A DNA stretch of 64,000 bases from SZUA-36 sp963753105 (GTDB lineage: Bacteria > Pseudomonadota > Gammaproteobacteria > Xanthomonadales > SZUA-36): the NCBI GenBank assembly GCA_963753105.1, contig CAVWBD010000002.1:186001-250000 (forward strand), written 5' to 3'. The translations under genes and the position numbers were made by a program. The notes beneath the pieces were generated by a model. That model saw only the letters and a list, made by a program, of their open reading frames with translations, had not been told where the DNA came from and searched no databases. Positions 46,618 to 59,941 of the stretch are shown one piece after another; position 1 is the stretch's first letter; the number at the start of each line of letters is the position of its first letter.

Positions 46618-48963
46618 ACCACTTTCTCCATAAGGATTTCTTGTCCTTGTCCTGTTTCTTCTTCATACAACGTGTGCGCTGATCCGGTTCCGTGCCACTG
46701 ATAAACGGTATCTGCACCGCACCGGGACAGTCCGGGTCAGTCAACGCCCGTTGTTGCTTGTTCACCCACAGGTAACCCGCGCCATCGGGCATGCCCAGGT
46801 CAACGGCCTCGATGGGCAACTGCCTGAACAAGCCGGCCCACACCCGCATTGCTGCATTGCTGCCGGTTACACCGGCCGGCCGATTGTCATCGAGCCCGAC
46901 CCAGGACACTGCCACGCGGTTACGAGTATATCCGACAAACCAACTGTCACGCCGTTCATTGGTGGTGCCGGTTTTTCCGGCAATCATCGTGTCATTGCCA
47001 AGTAAGCCGTGAAGATTCTTCGCGGTGCCATCTTCCACCACTCGCGTCAGCGCAAAGTTCAGCACGGCAACGGCCTCCCGGTTCTCCAGCGGCATCAACC
47101 GCAAGGGGTAACGACTGAGCAGCTCACCCGTGCGGTGTCAGTACTGCCGTGACGGAACGCAGGGGTGAGCTGTAACCACCGGCGGCAAGTGACTGGAAGA
47201 TCTGCGTGACCTCGATGGGTGTCAACTCAACCGCGCCAAGCAGGGTTGCCGGTACAGGAGGCACATCGGCCTCTACGCCCAGTTGCTTGATTTTACGTAT
47301 GATATTCGCAACACCGACATTGAGCCCCACCTTCACGGTGGCCTGGTTATACGAGTTGACCAGCGCATCCATCAGCGGTAACTCACCGTGGGATTTCTTG
47401 TCATAGTTAGCCGGCGACCACAGGCTACCGTCCGGTTGACGTAAGGATACCGGTTCATCCATCACCGGTGTAAGCAGGTTGTAATCTCCACTGTGTTCAA
47501 GCGCCGCCAGGTACACCAGGGGTTTGATGACAGAACCAATTTGCCTGCGTGCATCCAGCGCCCGGTTAAAACCACTGCGCTGCGATACCCGGTCCCCCAC
47601 CAGGGCCCTGACCTCGCCAGAGCTTACATCGGCAAGCACCAACGCTGCCTGCAGGTCTTGTGGCAATCCCCGTTGTTGCAGGTCAAGCAGACCCTTGCTC
47701 ACGGCCTGCTGTGCATATTCCTGGTCAGATGGCGCCAACGTGGTGAATATCTTCAGTCCTTCGTTACTCAAGTCCTCGGCGCGGTAATCACGTCTCAGCT
47801 GCCTGCGCACCAGGTCAAGGAAAGCCGGGTAAAGGCTGCTGCCGGAGCGCGGCTGAGCGGTTACACCCAGGGGGCTGGACTTGGCTTTTTCAAGCTCAGC
47901 GGCGCCCATCAGGCCGGTTGTGCCAAAAATATCCAGCACCTGGTCCCGCCTCTGCAGTGCGCGCTGCGGATTTCGTCTCGGGTTGTAAAAGGATGCGCCG
48001 CGCACCATGCCCACCAACAGCGCAATTTGCTGTGGCTCAAGATCCTGAAGCGGACGGTCAAAATAGAATTCACTGGCGCGGCCAAAACCATGGATGGCAT
48101 GTTTACCCTGCTGACCCAGAAACATCTCGTTGATATAGGCTTCGAGAATTTCCGCTTTTTCATAATGCAACTCGAGCAAAACAGCCATGATGGCTTCGTT
48201 GATCTTGCGCGCCAGGGTGCGTTCATTGCTGAGGAAATAATTCTTGACCAGTTGCTGGGTCAGCGTGCTGCCGCCCTGCACTGCCCGGCCAGCCTTGATG
48301 TTGGCCACCAGCGCACGTGCAATGCCACGCAAGGCCACACCATGGTGGTGCTTGAATTGCCGGTCTTCCACGGCCTGCAAACCGGTGACGCAGCAACTCG
48401 GGTACATCCTCTAAAGCCACCAGTGTGCGGTCTTCATCGTGCAGCGGATAGATGGATGCGATCTCTGCCGGATCCAGGCGCACCAGGCCCGGATCACCGC
48501 CGCCTGATGACGAACGCAGAGTGGTTGACGCCATCATTGCCGAGCGCAAACTAAAACGCGTGCGCGGATTGCGGTCCGTCATCAAACACAAAACCACGCC
48601 TGTTGATTTCAAAATCACTGCCCCGGGTGGAAAACTGCCGGGTTCCATCGCCTGTTGCGCCTGGCGATAGCCTGCCGCTTTGAGTTCGAGCAACAGGGCG
48701 TCCCTGGATAACTGCTGGCCGGCGTACAAGCTCAGCGGCCGGGCATAGACACGGCTGGGCACATCCCACTTGCGGCCTTCAAATTCATCCCGCACCTGCA
48801 CGTCCAGCCAGATGACCCAGGGCACACCAAGGCCAATGGCAATGCCCACCAGCACTACCACCAGGCGCGACAAACGCCTCAGCAAGCCCGGTTTCTTGCG
48901 GGCGGTTTTCCTGGCCGTTGATTTTCGTTTTTTCGGCTTGGCTTTTTTTACTTTACGGACCAT
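46601..48963 (-). CDS. mrcB: Penicillin-binding protein 1B (several apparent frameshifts)
   Basis: Bifunctional peptidoglycan glycosyltransferase/transpeptidase. Basic cytoplasmic tail and one membrane helix (~28-50), UB2H-like region, GT51 domain (VEDRQFKHHHGV, QGGSTLTQQLVKNYFL), then the transpeptidase (QIGSVIKP with nucleophile Ser, NSYNQA, IAGKTGTTN). Pieces lie in different frames: shifts near 48621-48635 and 48551-48557 hide STRGSDFEINRRGFVFDDG, another is at 48385-48400 (ELL to VTGLQAVED), and the last at 47126-47134 (LTPHG to GELLSRYPLRL). Four indels in a conserved gene with all catalytic motifs intact point to sequence error. Confidence 0.85.
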
Positions 48964-49107
48964 CGCTTACCGATTTCTGTGTGCCGGATGACATCATCCT
49001 GATCATTATCCATAATGGCTGCGATTTGTCTTGGTATAATCCTGAAGCCAGGCAAAATTCATCATTGACTACATGGGCGGAGTCCACCAAGGCAAACATC
49101 CAGTTTT

Positions 49108-52100
49108 GTGGCAAACAAGATGACGAAAAAGAAAGCGCCCAAGAAATCTTCAATAAAGCCCGTCATTTACGTGCATGCAAAGGGTCATTCCCCGGTCACC
49201 AGCGGCCAGGTACAGGCGCTTTTGGAATTGGACCTGCCGTTATATACCCACCTGGCAACGGACGGCGCCAGGCAGACCACGCATGGCTACGACCAACCGG
49301 TATCATTGCTTGCCGAATTGCACCGCGAGCACCCCGGCAGACCGGTTATATTTTTGCGCGCGGGGCTGCAGCCATCACGCTCGCTGCTCAGTGAGTTCAC
49401 CGAACTGGCGCAACAAACCGGATCAGCCTCCGTGTTGGTGCCATTGTCCAATGCTGACGCACTGGTAAACCCGTTCGCCGGCTTGCAAGCGCCAGCCAGG
49501 AATGCTGAATTTGATTTTAGTGGCATGGTCAACCTGCTCGCGCCGGGGCACCTGCATAGCCTCAATGATGGCCTGATCATCTTGCCTATCTTACGAGCGA
49601 GGCCGTCGAGCGCCTGGCTTCAACATCAGATGAGATCCCCCTGCTGCAACAAATGTCCCGAACGGGTATCAAACTGCTGGCGCCCGATCATCTGTTCATT
49701 ACACGATCCGGATTCCCGGGTTTTTGCGAAACTGGATTTAAAATCTTACGAATCCCTGTACCCACCGCCCTTCGGCGAATTGAGCGCCCGGCTTCAGGCC
49801 TGGATGGATGCGGGTATCGACCACCCGCCAATCCCGGCTCCAGGGAAGCCGGCAACGCTGCATATTACCCACAGCTGGGGTGGCGGTGTCGCCCAGTGGA
49901 TAGAGTCCTTTATCCAGGCCGATGACGGCCACCGGCATTACCAGTTGCGTTCCGAACACGCCACGTCAAACCAGGCCTTCGGACAAAAACTGTCACTGTA
50001 TGCAGGAATCGAGTTGCGCTGCCCCATCGCGAGTTGGTGGCTGCAGCCACCGATCGGGTCAATTGCGAGCACCGATGCTGCCGTTAAGACAATCCTGTCA
50101 GATATCTGCAAGCGGTTTGAAATTGGCAGGGTGATTGTTTCTTCGCTGATCGGGCATAGCCTTGATGCCTTGCGTACCGGGTTGCCAACCGTGCAGGTAC
50201 TGCATGATCACTTCCCCATCTGGCCCTTGCTGGGTGTGGACCCGCAACCTTATTTGTCTGAGGGGAAACCGGTAAACCTTGACAAGGCCCTGTCAGAGCA
50301 CAGCAAAAGCCGGAATTTTGTGGACATGGACGGGCACGCCTGGTCCCGGTATAAGCACTCACTACCTGCAGGCGATTAAAGAGTTTGATATCAAAGTTGC
50401 CGCACCGGGCCAATGGGTGCTCGACCTGCAAAACCGGCTCGAACCCGCATTTGCCGAACTGGAAAGCACGGTCATTCCCCACGGTTTCCCGGCCTTGGAA
50501 AATTTGCGGCCGGTCCAGCCCAAGCCACGTGATGACCATCGCTTGCGCATGGTCATACTGGGACGCATGCAGCAGGGCAAGGGTGCAAAATTGTTGCAAA
50601 GCGCAATTCCGGCACTGGCCAAGTATGTGCAGGTTTACCTGCTGGGGACAGGCAAGCCCGGTGAGGGATTTTTTGGAGTTCCCGGTGTTGACGTGATACC
50701 TGAATACGATCGCGAAGGACTGGGTGCCCTTCTAAGCACGATCGGTCCCGATTTTGCGGCACTTTTATCGGTGGTGCCCGAGACATTCAGCTACACGCTT
50801 GTCAGAACTGCGGCAAGCAGGCATACCTGCCATTGCGACCCGCCTGGGGAGTTTTCCAGGCCGGATCGTGCACGATGAAACCGGCTGGTTGGTCGATGCA
50901 GACGCTGAATCGCTGATCAAACAGGTCGTTGCGCTATGCCAGGAGCCCGACCAGGTCAAATCAGTGCGCCAGAATTTGTCCTCCATAGAGGAAGAATCAC
51001 CACGTGACATGGTCAGCGCATACAACCGCTGTTGCCCTCCAAAAAAACAGGTGCAGCCATTCAGGCCCGTTGAAGCCGAATTATCACAGGTACAGCGGGC
51101 AGCAGCCGAGTACCAGCACACTTTTACCGAAACAGAACTACGCAAAGCCTGTGAAAAACAGAAAAAACTGGCGATTGAGATCGATCAAATTGCCAATTGG
51201 GCAAAGCAGGAGCGGAAAAGCAAGCGCGCCTGGGAAAAAGAAGCCGAACGCTTAAGAGGCGAGTTCGAAGCCAAGGCGGCATGGGCATTGCAACTCAGCC
51301 AGGACCTGGAGCAGGAACGGAAGAGCCGCGCGCTGTGGGTAGAACACCTGGAAATTGAAGTCAATATGTTTCAGAAAAGGCTGCATGAAACATACGGTGA
51401 ACTACAGCACACACGCTCCGAGTTGCAGGGCATTCAATCCGAACTTAGAGGACAAGTCCCGACAACTGGGGCAACTCCAATCAGATTATCAAGTCATTGC
51501 CGGCCGGCTGGAATTGGTTCTGCAAAGCATATCGTGGAAAATCACCCTTCCATTGCGGGTTACACGGCGCGTGGCGAAAAATTTCATGCTGGCACGTGCC
51601 TGGAATCCATTGCGCTGGCCCTGGCTGCTGTCGAGCCTGGTTCGCACACTGGGCACCCAGGGTTTCACCGGAACCCTGCGACGAATGCAAGCTGGCCCAA
51701 CAGATTTTGCTCCGAATAATGGGACTGAATTTGCCCCGGGAACCCGGCAAGCAGCTATTACAACAGACCATGCAGACGCAGCAGGGAACACCATACCGGA
51801 CCCTGCCACACAAGTGCATGGTCAAGATATGCAGGAGCCGAAGCTTATTCCGGGGCCGTTCGAGTGCCCTGAACAACCGGACGCCAGTATCATCATCCCG
51901 GTTTTTAACCAGTGGGCTTACACGGCAACCTGCCTGGCCAGCCTGCTCAAGGCCAAATGTAATTATTCCTTTGAAGTCATCGTTGTTGACGATCAGTCAA
52001 GTGATGAAACGGCGGAAATGTTGGCGCAGGTTGAAGGCATCACGTATTTCAGAAATGAACAGAACCAGGGTTTTGTGGGCAGCTGTAACCGCGGAGCTGA

Positions 52101-53785
52101 ACATGCGCGCGGAGAGTTCCTGGTCCTGCTGAACAACGACACCGAGGTTACCGATGGCTGGCTCGATGAGCTCATCCATACATTTGCACTGGAGCCCAAA
52201 GCCGGCCTGGTTGGATCCCGGCTGGTGTACCCGGACGGCAAGCTGCAGGAAGCCGGCGGTATGATTTTCAATGACGCCTCGGGCTGGAATTACGGCCGTG
52301 GTGATGACCCCGAAAGCCCTGAGTATAAATACCTGCGCGAAGCCGATTATTGCTCGGGCGCCTGTATCATGCTCAAGACCAGCCTTTTCCATGAGTTGGG
52401 GGCACTGGACGAACGTTACTCTCCAGCTTATTACGAAGATACCGACCTGGCTTTCAGGGTGCGTGAAGCCGGTTATAAAGTCATGGTCCAGCCCTGTTCA
52501 ACCGTCATTCACTTTGAGGGCGCAACCTCCGGCACCGACACTTCGAGTGGCACCAAGCGGTATCAGTTGATCAACCAGGAGAAGTTCCTGGAGCGCTGGC
52601 GAAGCGAGCTTGAACGACAGCCGCAACCGGTACCCGACCCTCATTACAAGCCGGACATCCGCAAGGCCAGTCAATCACCGAAATTGTGGCCAGATACTGT
52701 TTATCGATGCACACACGCCTGAACCTGACCAGAGCTCGGGCAGTGTTCGCCTGACCAACCTGATGCAAATTTGCCGGGAACTGGGTTACGCCGTGACCTT
52801 TTTCGCTGACAACCGTGCTTATGCAGGACACTACACACGCGACCTGCAAAAAGCCGGTATCGAAGTCTTGTACAAGCCGTGGCTGGAGTCATTGAGCGAA
52901 TTCTTCCGCAGCCGTGGTCATGAATTCAACTATGTATTTATCAGCCGGCATTACGTGGCAGCCAACTACATGCTGATGCTCAAGCGCTACTGTCCCAATG
53001 CACGCTTCATTTTTGATACGGTTGACCTGCACTACCTTCGGGAACGGCGCCTGGCCGAACTCGAGAACAGCGTGTCACTGAAGATCGCAGCCAAACAGAC
53101 ACGCCGATCGGAATTGAATGTCATCAAGGCGGCAGATGCGACACTGGTCGTCAGTGCGGCTGAGAAAACCATCCTGGCCGACGACGCGCCAGACGCGAGC
53201 GTTCACGTACTTTCCAATATTCACCATGTACCGGGCAGGAACGGGGAATTCCCAGACAGAAAGGACATCTGTTTTATCGGTGGTTACCAACACCCACCCA
53301 ACATCGATGCAGCCAAATGGTTTGTAAGTGACATCTGGCCATTGGTCCATGAACAATTGCCGGAAATGCAATTCCACCTGATTGGCAGCAAAGCACCGGA
53401 ACACATCCGTAAACTGGAAGGTGACGGGGTCGTTTTCCACGGCTTTGTCGAGTCCCTGGAGCCGTTTTTGAACGGATGCCGGCTGGCCGTTGCACCGTTG
53501 CGCTATGGCGCAGGCGTCAAGGGCAAGGTCAACATGAGCATGGCGCACGGACAGCCCATGGTAGTCACTCCGGCGGCGGCAGAAGGCCTTTTGGGTGAAC
53601 ACGAAAGGGAGTATCTGCTTGCAGACGATGCGGAATCATTCGCCGGTGAAATCATCAGGCTGTACCAGGACGAGGCGCTGTGGAACAGCTTGTCCGATGC
53701 CTCTGTCAGGAATGTCGAGGAACATTTTTCCGTGGCGGCTGCACGCAAGAACCTGATCGATCTCTTTGCCTCGTTCGACGGTTAA
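49108..53785 (+). CDS. Giant multi-domain glycosyltransferase GT4–coiled coil–GT2–GT4 (several apparent frameshifts)
   Basis: Five overlapping open frames join into one ~1,550-residue protein. Order: GT-B domain (LHITHSWGGGVAQWIESF, VQVLHDHFPIWPLL, RMVILGRMQQGKGAKLL, PETFSYTL then SELRQAGIPAIATRLGSFPG); charged coiled coil (~51070-51480); GT2 domain (ASIIIPVFNQWAYTATCLAS, VVDDQSSDETAEM, LLNNDTEVTDGWLDEL, DERYSPAYYEDTDLAFR); C-terminal GT4 (ILFIDAHTPEPDQSSGSVRL, FIGGYQHPPNIDAAKW, VAPLRYGAGVKGKV). Shifts near 49583-49589, 49698-49703, 50341-50348, 50795-50802, 51443-51455 and 52680-52690. It probably builds a surface glycan; substrates unknown. The exact number of proteins is uncertain until the indels are checked. 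Confidence 0.7.
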
Positions 53786-55950
53786 GTCGTTTCCCTGAGC
53801 CTGCGGGCTTCAAACACATTGGGTATCGAGCCCAGGCGGCTCAGCAGATCGCTGAGTTGCTGGTAGTCTTTCACGGAGACCTGCAGACGGATATGGACCT
53901 CCTCTGTCACCTCATCCAGCTTGCTGTTGATATCGGTAACCGAAACATCGCAAGCAGCCATCATCGCTGATATGTCCTTGATCAATTCACGCCGGTTGTA
54001 CGCGCTGAGCAGCAGGTTGACCCGGTAACCGGAGTCCACCTGCCTGCGCCAGTGAACCTGCAGCAGGCGGGGATTGTCCTCCCTCAACCAGCGCAACACG
54101 TTTGGACAATCCTCGCGGTGAATCGTGACACCCCGTCCCCTTGTGATGTAACCACGCACCGGGTCGCCCGGCACCGGCTGACAACACCGGGCCATGGTAG
54201 TCATCAGGTTACCAACACCCTCGATGGTCACATCGCCACTCTGTTCCACTTCCTGTGTGCGGCGGCGCTTGGGCGGGCGTGTTACCAGGTCTTCTGCGGT
54301 CAATTCGACATCCTTGACCTTGTGCCGTTCGACCGCGTGCACGATCTGGCTGACCGTCAAGTCACCATTGCCGACGGCAGCGTACAGGTCATTGACCGAG
54401 TTGAAGTTGAACCGTTCGGGTACCGTTTCCAGGTCAGCAGGTACAAGACCAAGCCGTTTCAAATTCGCCTCGACCAGTTCCTTGCCCTGTGCCAGGTTTT
54501 CCTCGTGGCTTTCACGCCGGAACCACTGGCGCACCTTGGACCTGGCCCGGCCACCGCGGATGTAACCAAGGTGCGGATTCAGCCAGTCCCGGCTGGGCTT
54601 GGCATGCTTGCCGGTCAGGATTTCCACCCGGTCACCCGTGTTCAGGTGATATGTCAACGGCACGATACGCCCATTGACCTTGGCGCCCTGGCAACGATGT
54701 CCGACCTCGGTGTGGATGTGATATGCAAAATCGAGCACCGTTGCACCCAAAGTGAGGTCAACTACCTGACCCGTGGGAGTCAGTACATATATACGGTCTT
54801 CGCTGGCCGCTGTTTTGAAACTCTCCAGCAGGCTTTCATCATCCAGTTTGTCCTCACCGGATTCCAGCAATTGCCGCATGACGGCAATCTTGTTGTCGAA
54901 CGCCGGGTCATTCGGACCGCCTTCCTTGTAGCGCCAGTGCGACGCCACGCCGAGTTCCGCGTGTTCGTTCATTTCGTAGGTTCGAATCTGGACTTCTACG
55001 ACCTTGCCTTGCGGACCGATAACGGCGGTGTGCAAAGACTGGTAATTGTTGCCCTTGGGCATCGTGATGTAATCATCAAACTCACCCGGTATCGGTTGCC
55101 ACAGTGTGTGCACCAAGCCTAAAACGCTGTAGCAGCCCGGCACATCATCCACCAGCACACGCACCGCCCTGACATCGAACAACTCATGGAAGTCGAGACC
55201 CTTGCGCTGCATCTTCTTCCAGATGCTGTAAATGTGCTTGGGACGCCCCTTGACTTCACCCTTGATACCCGCGTCATGAATCGCAGTTTCCAGCTTGTCC
55301 ATGAATGCAAGAATATATTTTTCACGATCGGCACGGCGCTCAGCCACGAGCTTTGCAACACGCTGGTAATCCTGGGGCTGATCAAAACGGAAAGCCAGGT
55401 CTTCCAGTTCCCATTTGAGCTGCCACACACCCAGACGGTTAGCCAGGGGTGCGTGGACCAGCATCGCCTCCCTGGCCAGCGAGACTGCATCGGGACTGCT
55501 GCTTCTCACCTGGCGTAACTTGACCAATTGCCATGCCAGCGCGATCAACACCACGCGCACGTCATTGACCAGTGCCAACAACATGCGCCGCAAGCCCTCA
55601 GCACTGTGGCTGGTACTGGCAGGCAGGTGCTCGGTCTCCAGTTCAATCAGGTACAGAAGCTGGTCGAGCTGCTCATTCACCTCAGCGGATAAACCGGCAC
55701 GGATGGATTGCAGGTCCTCGCCCCACTCGGATGCGACAAACAGCATTGCGCAACCGACCGTGTGCGGATCCGGTGACAGGTCGGACAACACATCCAACAA
55801 CTCGTGCATCTGCGACAGGTTTTTGCTGTCTGCCCGCTCACACTGCCGTAGGCTGTCATACAGCTGCAGGCACTCATCAGCGGCCCCACCCACCGAATCG
55901 TGGTATTCGCTCAACCAAGTTTTCAGGGCCCTGTTACTGTGGATGTTCAT
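53782..55950 (-). CDS. relA: GTP pyrophosphokinase RelA
   Basis: Ribosome-associated (p)ppGpp synthetase of the stringent response. ~722 residues: N-terminal hydrolase-like domain lacking the HD metal site (pseudo-hydrolase, as in RelA), synthetase domain with RPKHIYSIWKKMQRK, FHELFDVRAVRVLV and GEFDDYITMPKGNNYQSLHT (EFDD, the RelA rather than SpoT form), HAELGVASHWRYKEG, then TGS (~400-460), the zinc-finger region with RCCQPVPGD, and a C-terminal ACT/RRM. I use ATG 55950; a TTG 12 codons upstream is possible. Tail-to-tail overlap of three bases with the giant glycosyltransferase. Confidence 0.92.
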   Translation of the reverse strand: MNIHSNRALKTWLSEYHDSVGGAADECLQLYDSLRQCERADSKNLSQMHELLDVLSDLSPDPHTVGCAMLFVASEWGEDLQSIRAGLSAEVNEQLDQLLYLIELETEHLPASTSHSAEGLRRMLLALVNDVRVVLIALAWQLVKLRQVRSSSPDAVSLAREAMLVHAPLANRLGVWQLKWELEDLAFRFDQPQDYQRVAKLVAERRADREKYILAFMDKLETAIHDAGIKGEVKGRPKHIYSIWKKMQRKGLDFHELFDVRAVRVLVDDVPGCYSVLGLVHTLWQPIPGEFDDYITMPKGNNYQSLHTAVIGPQGKVVEVQIRTYEMNEHAELGVASHWRYKEGGPNDPAFDNKIAVMRQLLESGEDKLDDESLLESFKTAASEDRIYVLTPTGQVVDLTLGATVLDFAYHIHTEVGHRCQGAKVNGRIVPLTYHLNTGDRVEILTGKHAKPSRDWLNPHLGYIRGGRARSKVRQWFRRESHEENLAQGKELVEANLKRLGLVPADLETVPERFNFNSVNDLYAAVGNGDLTVSQIVHAVERHKVKDVELTAEDLVTRPPKRRRTQEVEQSGDVTIEGVGNLMTTMARCCQPVPGDPVRGYITRGRGVTIHREDCPNVLRWLREDNPRLLQVHWRRQVDSGYRVNLLLSAYNRRELIKDISAMMAACDVSVTDINSKLDEVTEEVHIRLQVSVKDYQQLSDLLSRLGSIPNVFEARRLRETT

Positions 55951-56024
55951 GAGGGAAATATGTGGTGTTAATTCGTTATATTGCAAGTAAAACCCGATTG
56001 CTGCCAGTGCCGGACGACATGCAT

Positions 56025-59000
56025 TTACGTAATCCTCTGCCTGGCTTTTTGCAGGCGCTGGACAGAGACCTTGACCGGGATGCCGAGTTGCTGGGCAAAC
56101 AGCGAAACCCGGAATTCCTCGATCAGCCAGCGGAACTCATCCATGGCATCATCGTAATCCCGGCCTTCTTCGAGCAATGCCAGGTACTGGTGCCAAAACG
56201 GTTCGACTTCCTGCATCCGCGAGGCATCCCGTTGTGGGTCCTGCTCCACGCTCTGCAAACGTATACGCATGGCTTCCAGGTAGCGCGGATAATGTGCCAG
56301 TCTTGCCGGTGCCAATTCACCGAGGAATCCCTCGTAAATCATGTCATCGAGCTGGCTACGCATATCGTTGAAAACATCCGGGCGAAGCTTGAAGTAGTTC
56401 TCATCCAGTGTACCGTTAATTTCACCCCACAGACCCAGCGTCTCATCCAGGAAAGCCGCCTGGCGGCGGAAAGCGATACCAAGCTCTGCACGCACATCCG
56501 CCAACAAGGTATTGAAAGCGGCTTCGTCGCGAACGCTGTACCGGACGGTCACCGGCCACCAACGCCAGGCTGCTTTCCACCAGGTGATCCAGCAGGATCT
56601 CAGACGAACCCGCGACACTCCACGCCAACAGGCTCTTTGCGCTCAAGCCGTGTTGTTTGCGTTGGTTGCGCATCTTGCTGCCGAGCTTGATTGCCAACAA
56701 ACGCAACACACCGTGATGGTGCTCCAGTGACGCTTCCCCCGCAGTATCGAACAGGCGCAAGCCCACTGCTTCACTTTGGTCAATAATGGCCGGCCATGCC
56801 TGGGTTTCCTGGTCACTTTCATCCCCGGCCAGGATCGAGCGGGGCAGATCGCCGAATACCCAATCCGTTTCGTTATCACGCTGGTAATCACCACCGAGTT
56901 GATCCATGAAACGCCGCTGGGCCTGTTGCCCGAATTGATCCTGTAATTCCGGCAGGTCGCGGTTTGCCGCGATGCACTGTCCGTGTTCGTCAACCACTTC
57001 CACCCGGAACCGCAGGTAGTCCGGCAACAGGTTTTCATCGAATGCGCTGGGTTCGATGTCGAGACCTGTCATGGCGTTCAGGGCATCAGCCAATGACGGT
57101 AACAACGGTGTCTGTGGCGCGTACTCCAGGCGCTCCAGCGCGGCATCTGCAAACTGCGGAACCGGGGTGAGCGCCCTGCGTTGCGGCTTTGGCAGGTTCT
57201 TGATCAAGGCAACGACCTTGTCACGTAACAAACCGGGCACCAGCCACTGCAGTTGACCCTCGATTAGCGTATTGAGTCGTTCCAACGGTACCGTGACGGT
57301 CACGCCATCGGCCGCGTCACCGGGTTTGAATACATATGACAACGGGAGTCTCTGTACACCGACTTCCAGTGAGTCCGGGTACAACTCACCCGGCGCTTCA
57401 CCGGCCTCCTCCCTCATCAACACATCATGGCTCAGGTAGAGTTTCTGCCGGCCTGCTTCGCCCAACTGTTTCAGCCATTTTTCAAAACCTATGCTGTCAC
57501 AGACATCAGGAGGGACACGGGCATCAAAAAAATCGAACAACGCAGATTCATCAGCCATCACATCGTGCTTTCTGCGCTTATGCTCCAGTTCTTCAATATC
57601 TTCCCTGACCTGCTGGTTGTTCTTTAGAAATCCCGCACCTGTATTCAGCTCACCCCTGACCAACGCACCCGTGATGAAAATCCGCCGGGCCTCCTCGGGG
57701 TTAATCTTTGTGTAGCTGACCCGTCGTTTTTCAACGATCACGAGACCAAACAGACTTACCTGCTCCCAGGCCATCACCCTGCCCTGCCTGCGTGACCAGT
57801 GGGGATCAAAATACTGGTGTTTCAGCACGTGTGTTGCAGCGGCTTCTATCCATTCAGGTTTTATGACGGCATTGATCCGGGCATAGGTCTTGCTGGTTTC
57901 CACGATCTCGGCAGCCATCAGCCATTGCGGGTGCCTGCCAAAAAGACCGGAGCCCGGAAAGATGTGGAAAGCCCTTGACCTGGGTCCGGTATAACCACTG
58001 TCTTCGGGATTCTTGTTTCCGACATGGCTCAACAGGCCCGCCAGCAGGGCCTGGTGGATTTGCTCGAAGGTGCCCGGCTCACGATTAAATGTCAGTTTTT
58101 CCTCCCGCGCCTGCTCATAAAACTGGCGGTTGAGGTCGAACCACTCGTTGATGCGTGTCCAATTCAAAAACTCCCGCTTGCACATCTTGCGGAACTGGCT
58201 GGAAGATTTTTCCTTGCGTTGCTGTTTCAGGTAATCCCACAACTTCAAAAACGCCATGAAGTCCGAGTTATCCTCGGCAAACCGGCCATGCGCCTCGTCG
58301 GCTGCCGCAACCGCATCCAATGGCCGTTCCCTTGGGTCCTGGATCGTCAGGGCCGAGGCCAGCACGATCAATTCATGCAGGCAATGCTTCCTTGAGCCCT
58401 CGATGAGCATACGCGCAATTCGCACATCCAGCGGCCAGCGCGCCAGTTGCCGTCCGAGTTTTGTTGGCCGGCGCTTTTCATCCAACGCACCGAGCTCGAA
58501 CAACAGGTGGTAAGCATCGTTGATCATGCGCGGAGCCGGCGGGTCCAGGAATGGAAATTCCTCGATCGCGCCGAGGTCCATGGTCAGCATGCGCAGGATC
58601 ACCGAGGCCAGGGAGGTGCGCAGGATTTCCGGCTCGGTAAATTCCGGTCTCAAGTCGAAATCGGCTTCACTGTACAAACGGATACAGGTGCCGGGACCCA
58701 GCCGGCCACAGCGTCCCAATCTCTGGTTGGCCGAGGCCTGTGATATTGCTTCGATCGGCAGACGCTGGACCCGGCTGCGATGTGAATAACGGCTGATCCG
58801 CGCAAAACCGGTATCGATCACGAAGCGGATACGTGGCACGGTCAGTGACGTTTCGGCAACGTTGGTACTCAGGATAATGCGTCGCGCGGGACCCGGATGA
58901 AATACACGGCGTTGTTCAGCAACCGGTAGGCGTGCATACAGGGGCAATATTTCCGTGTGGCTGAAGTTCTTCCTGTTGAGATAATCACCGGCCTCCTGGA

Positions 59001-59941
59001 TTTCACGTTCCCCGGAGAAAAACACCAGGATATCCCCGCGCCCGTCGATCCGGCTCAGCCGCCGTACCGCTTTTGCAACGCCCTCGTACAAGTCCCGGCT
59101 TTTCACCGGCTCGGCGTTTTGCCCGTTTTCCCCGTCCTCATCGAGTGGCTGGTATTCCACATCCACCGGGTAGCCACGGCCTGAAACCTCGATGACGGGG
59201 GCTTCGTCAAAGTGCCGGGCAAATTTCTCCGTATCGATCGTTGCGGATGTAATGATGATGCGCAAATCAGGGCGCCGGTTCTGCAACTGCTTCAGGTAAC
59301 CGATCAGGAAATCAATGTTCAGGCTGCGCTCGTGGGCCTCGTCAATGATGATGGTGTCGTAGGCATTCAGGTTGCGGTCGTGGGTGGTTTCCGCCAACAA
59401 AATGCCATCGGTCATGAACTTGACGACACCATTCCGGTTCAGCTTCTCGCGGAAACGCACCTGGTAACCCACCACGTCACCCAGGCTGGTATTCAGTTCC
59501 TCAGCCACCCTGTCCGCCATTGCCTGTGCTGCGATCCGGCGTGGTTGGGTACAGCCGATCAGGCCACGCACGCCTCGGCCCGCCTGCATACACATTTTCG
59601 GAATTTGCGTGGTTTTACCGGAACCGGTTTCACCGGAAATCACCACCACCTGGTGTTTCTTTATCGCTTCGATGATGTCTTCGCGCCGGTCAACGATCGG
59701 TAACACCGTGTCATAGTCGGGTACCGGCATTCTCTGTTTACGTTTCTGGCATACCTGCGCGGATGAAGTACATCGATCAATCAGCGATTCCAGCAAGTCA
59801 TCAATGGGTTTCCCTGCCTTGAGGTGCTGCCTGGCCAAGCCTGATACGGCGCCCACACCAGGCCGCATCGGCCTGCATGATGCCACCCAGCAAGCCTGCA
59901 ATCTGGTCGAGAATTTTGGAATGTTTTGTCGCGTTGCCCAT
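56025..59941 (-). CDS. hrpA: ATP-dependent RNA helicase HrpA (apparent frameshifts near both ends)
   Basis: DEAH-box RNA helicase; in E. coli it rescues stalled/collided ribosomes. ~1,300 residues restored. Walker A SGETGSGKTTQIPK, DEAH box IIIDEAHERSLN, TSATIDTEKF, STNVAETSLTVP, QRLGRCGRLGPG, then the DUF3418 C-terminal domain. A shift at ~56536-56550 joins ..ALVAGDRP to RYSVRDEAAFNTLLADVRAEL.., ending at 56025. The N-terminus MGNATKHSKILDQIAGLLGG.. from ATG 59939-59941 is out of frame with LARQHLKAGKPIDDLLESL.. (shift near 59850). The long open frame upstream of 59941 would overlap the divergent aldolase gene and is rejected. Confidence 0.87.

Noticed and set aside
53782..55950. RelA lacking the HD hydrolase site as a possible defective SpoT
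   Set aside because: Loss of the HD site with an EFDD synthetase motif is the normal state of gammaproteobacterial RelA.
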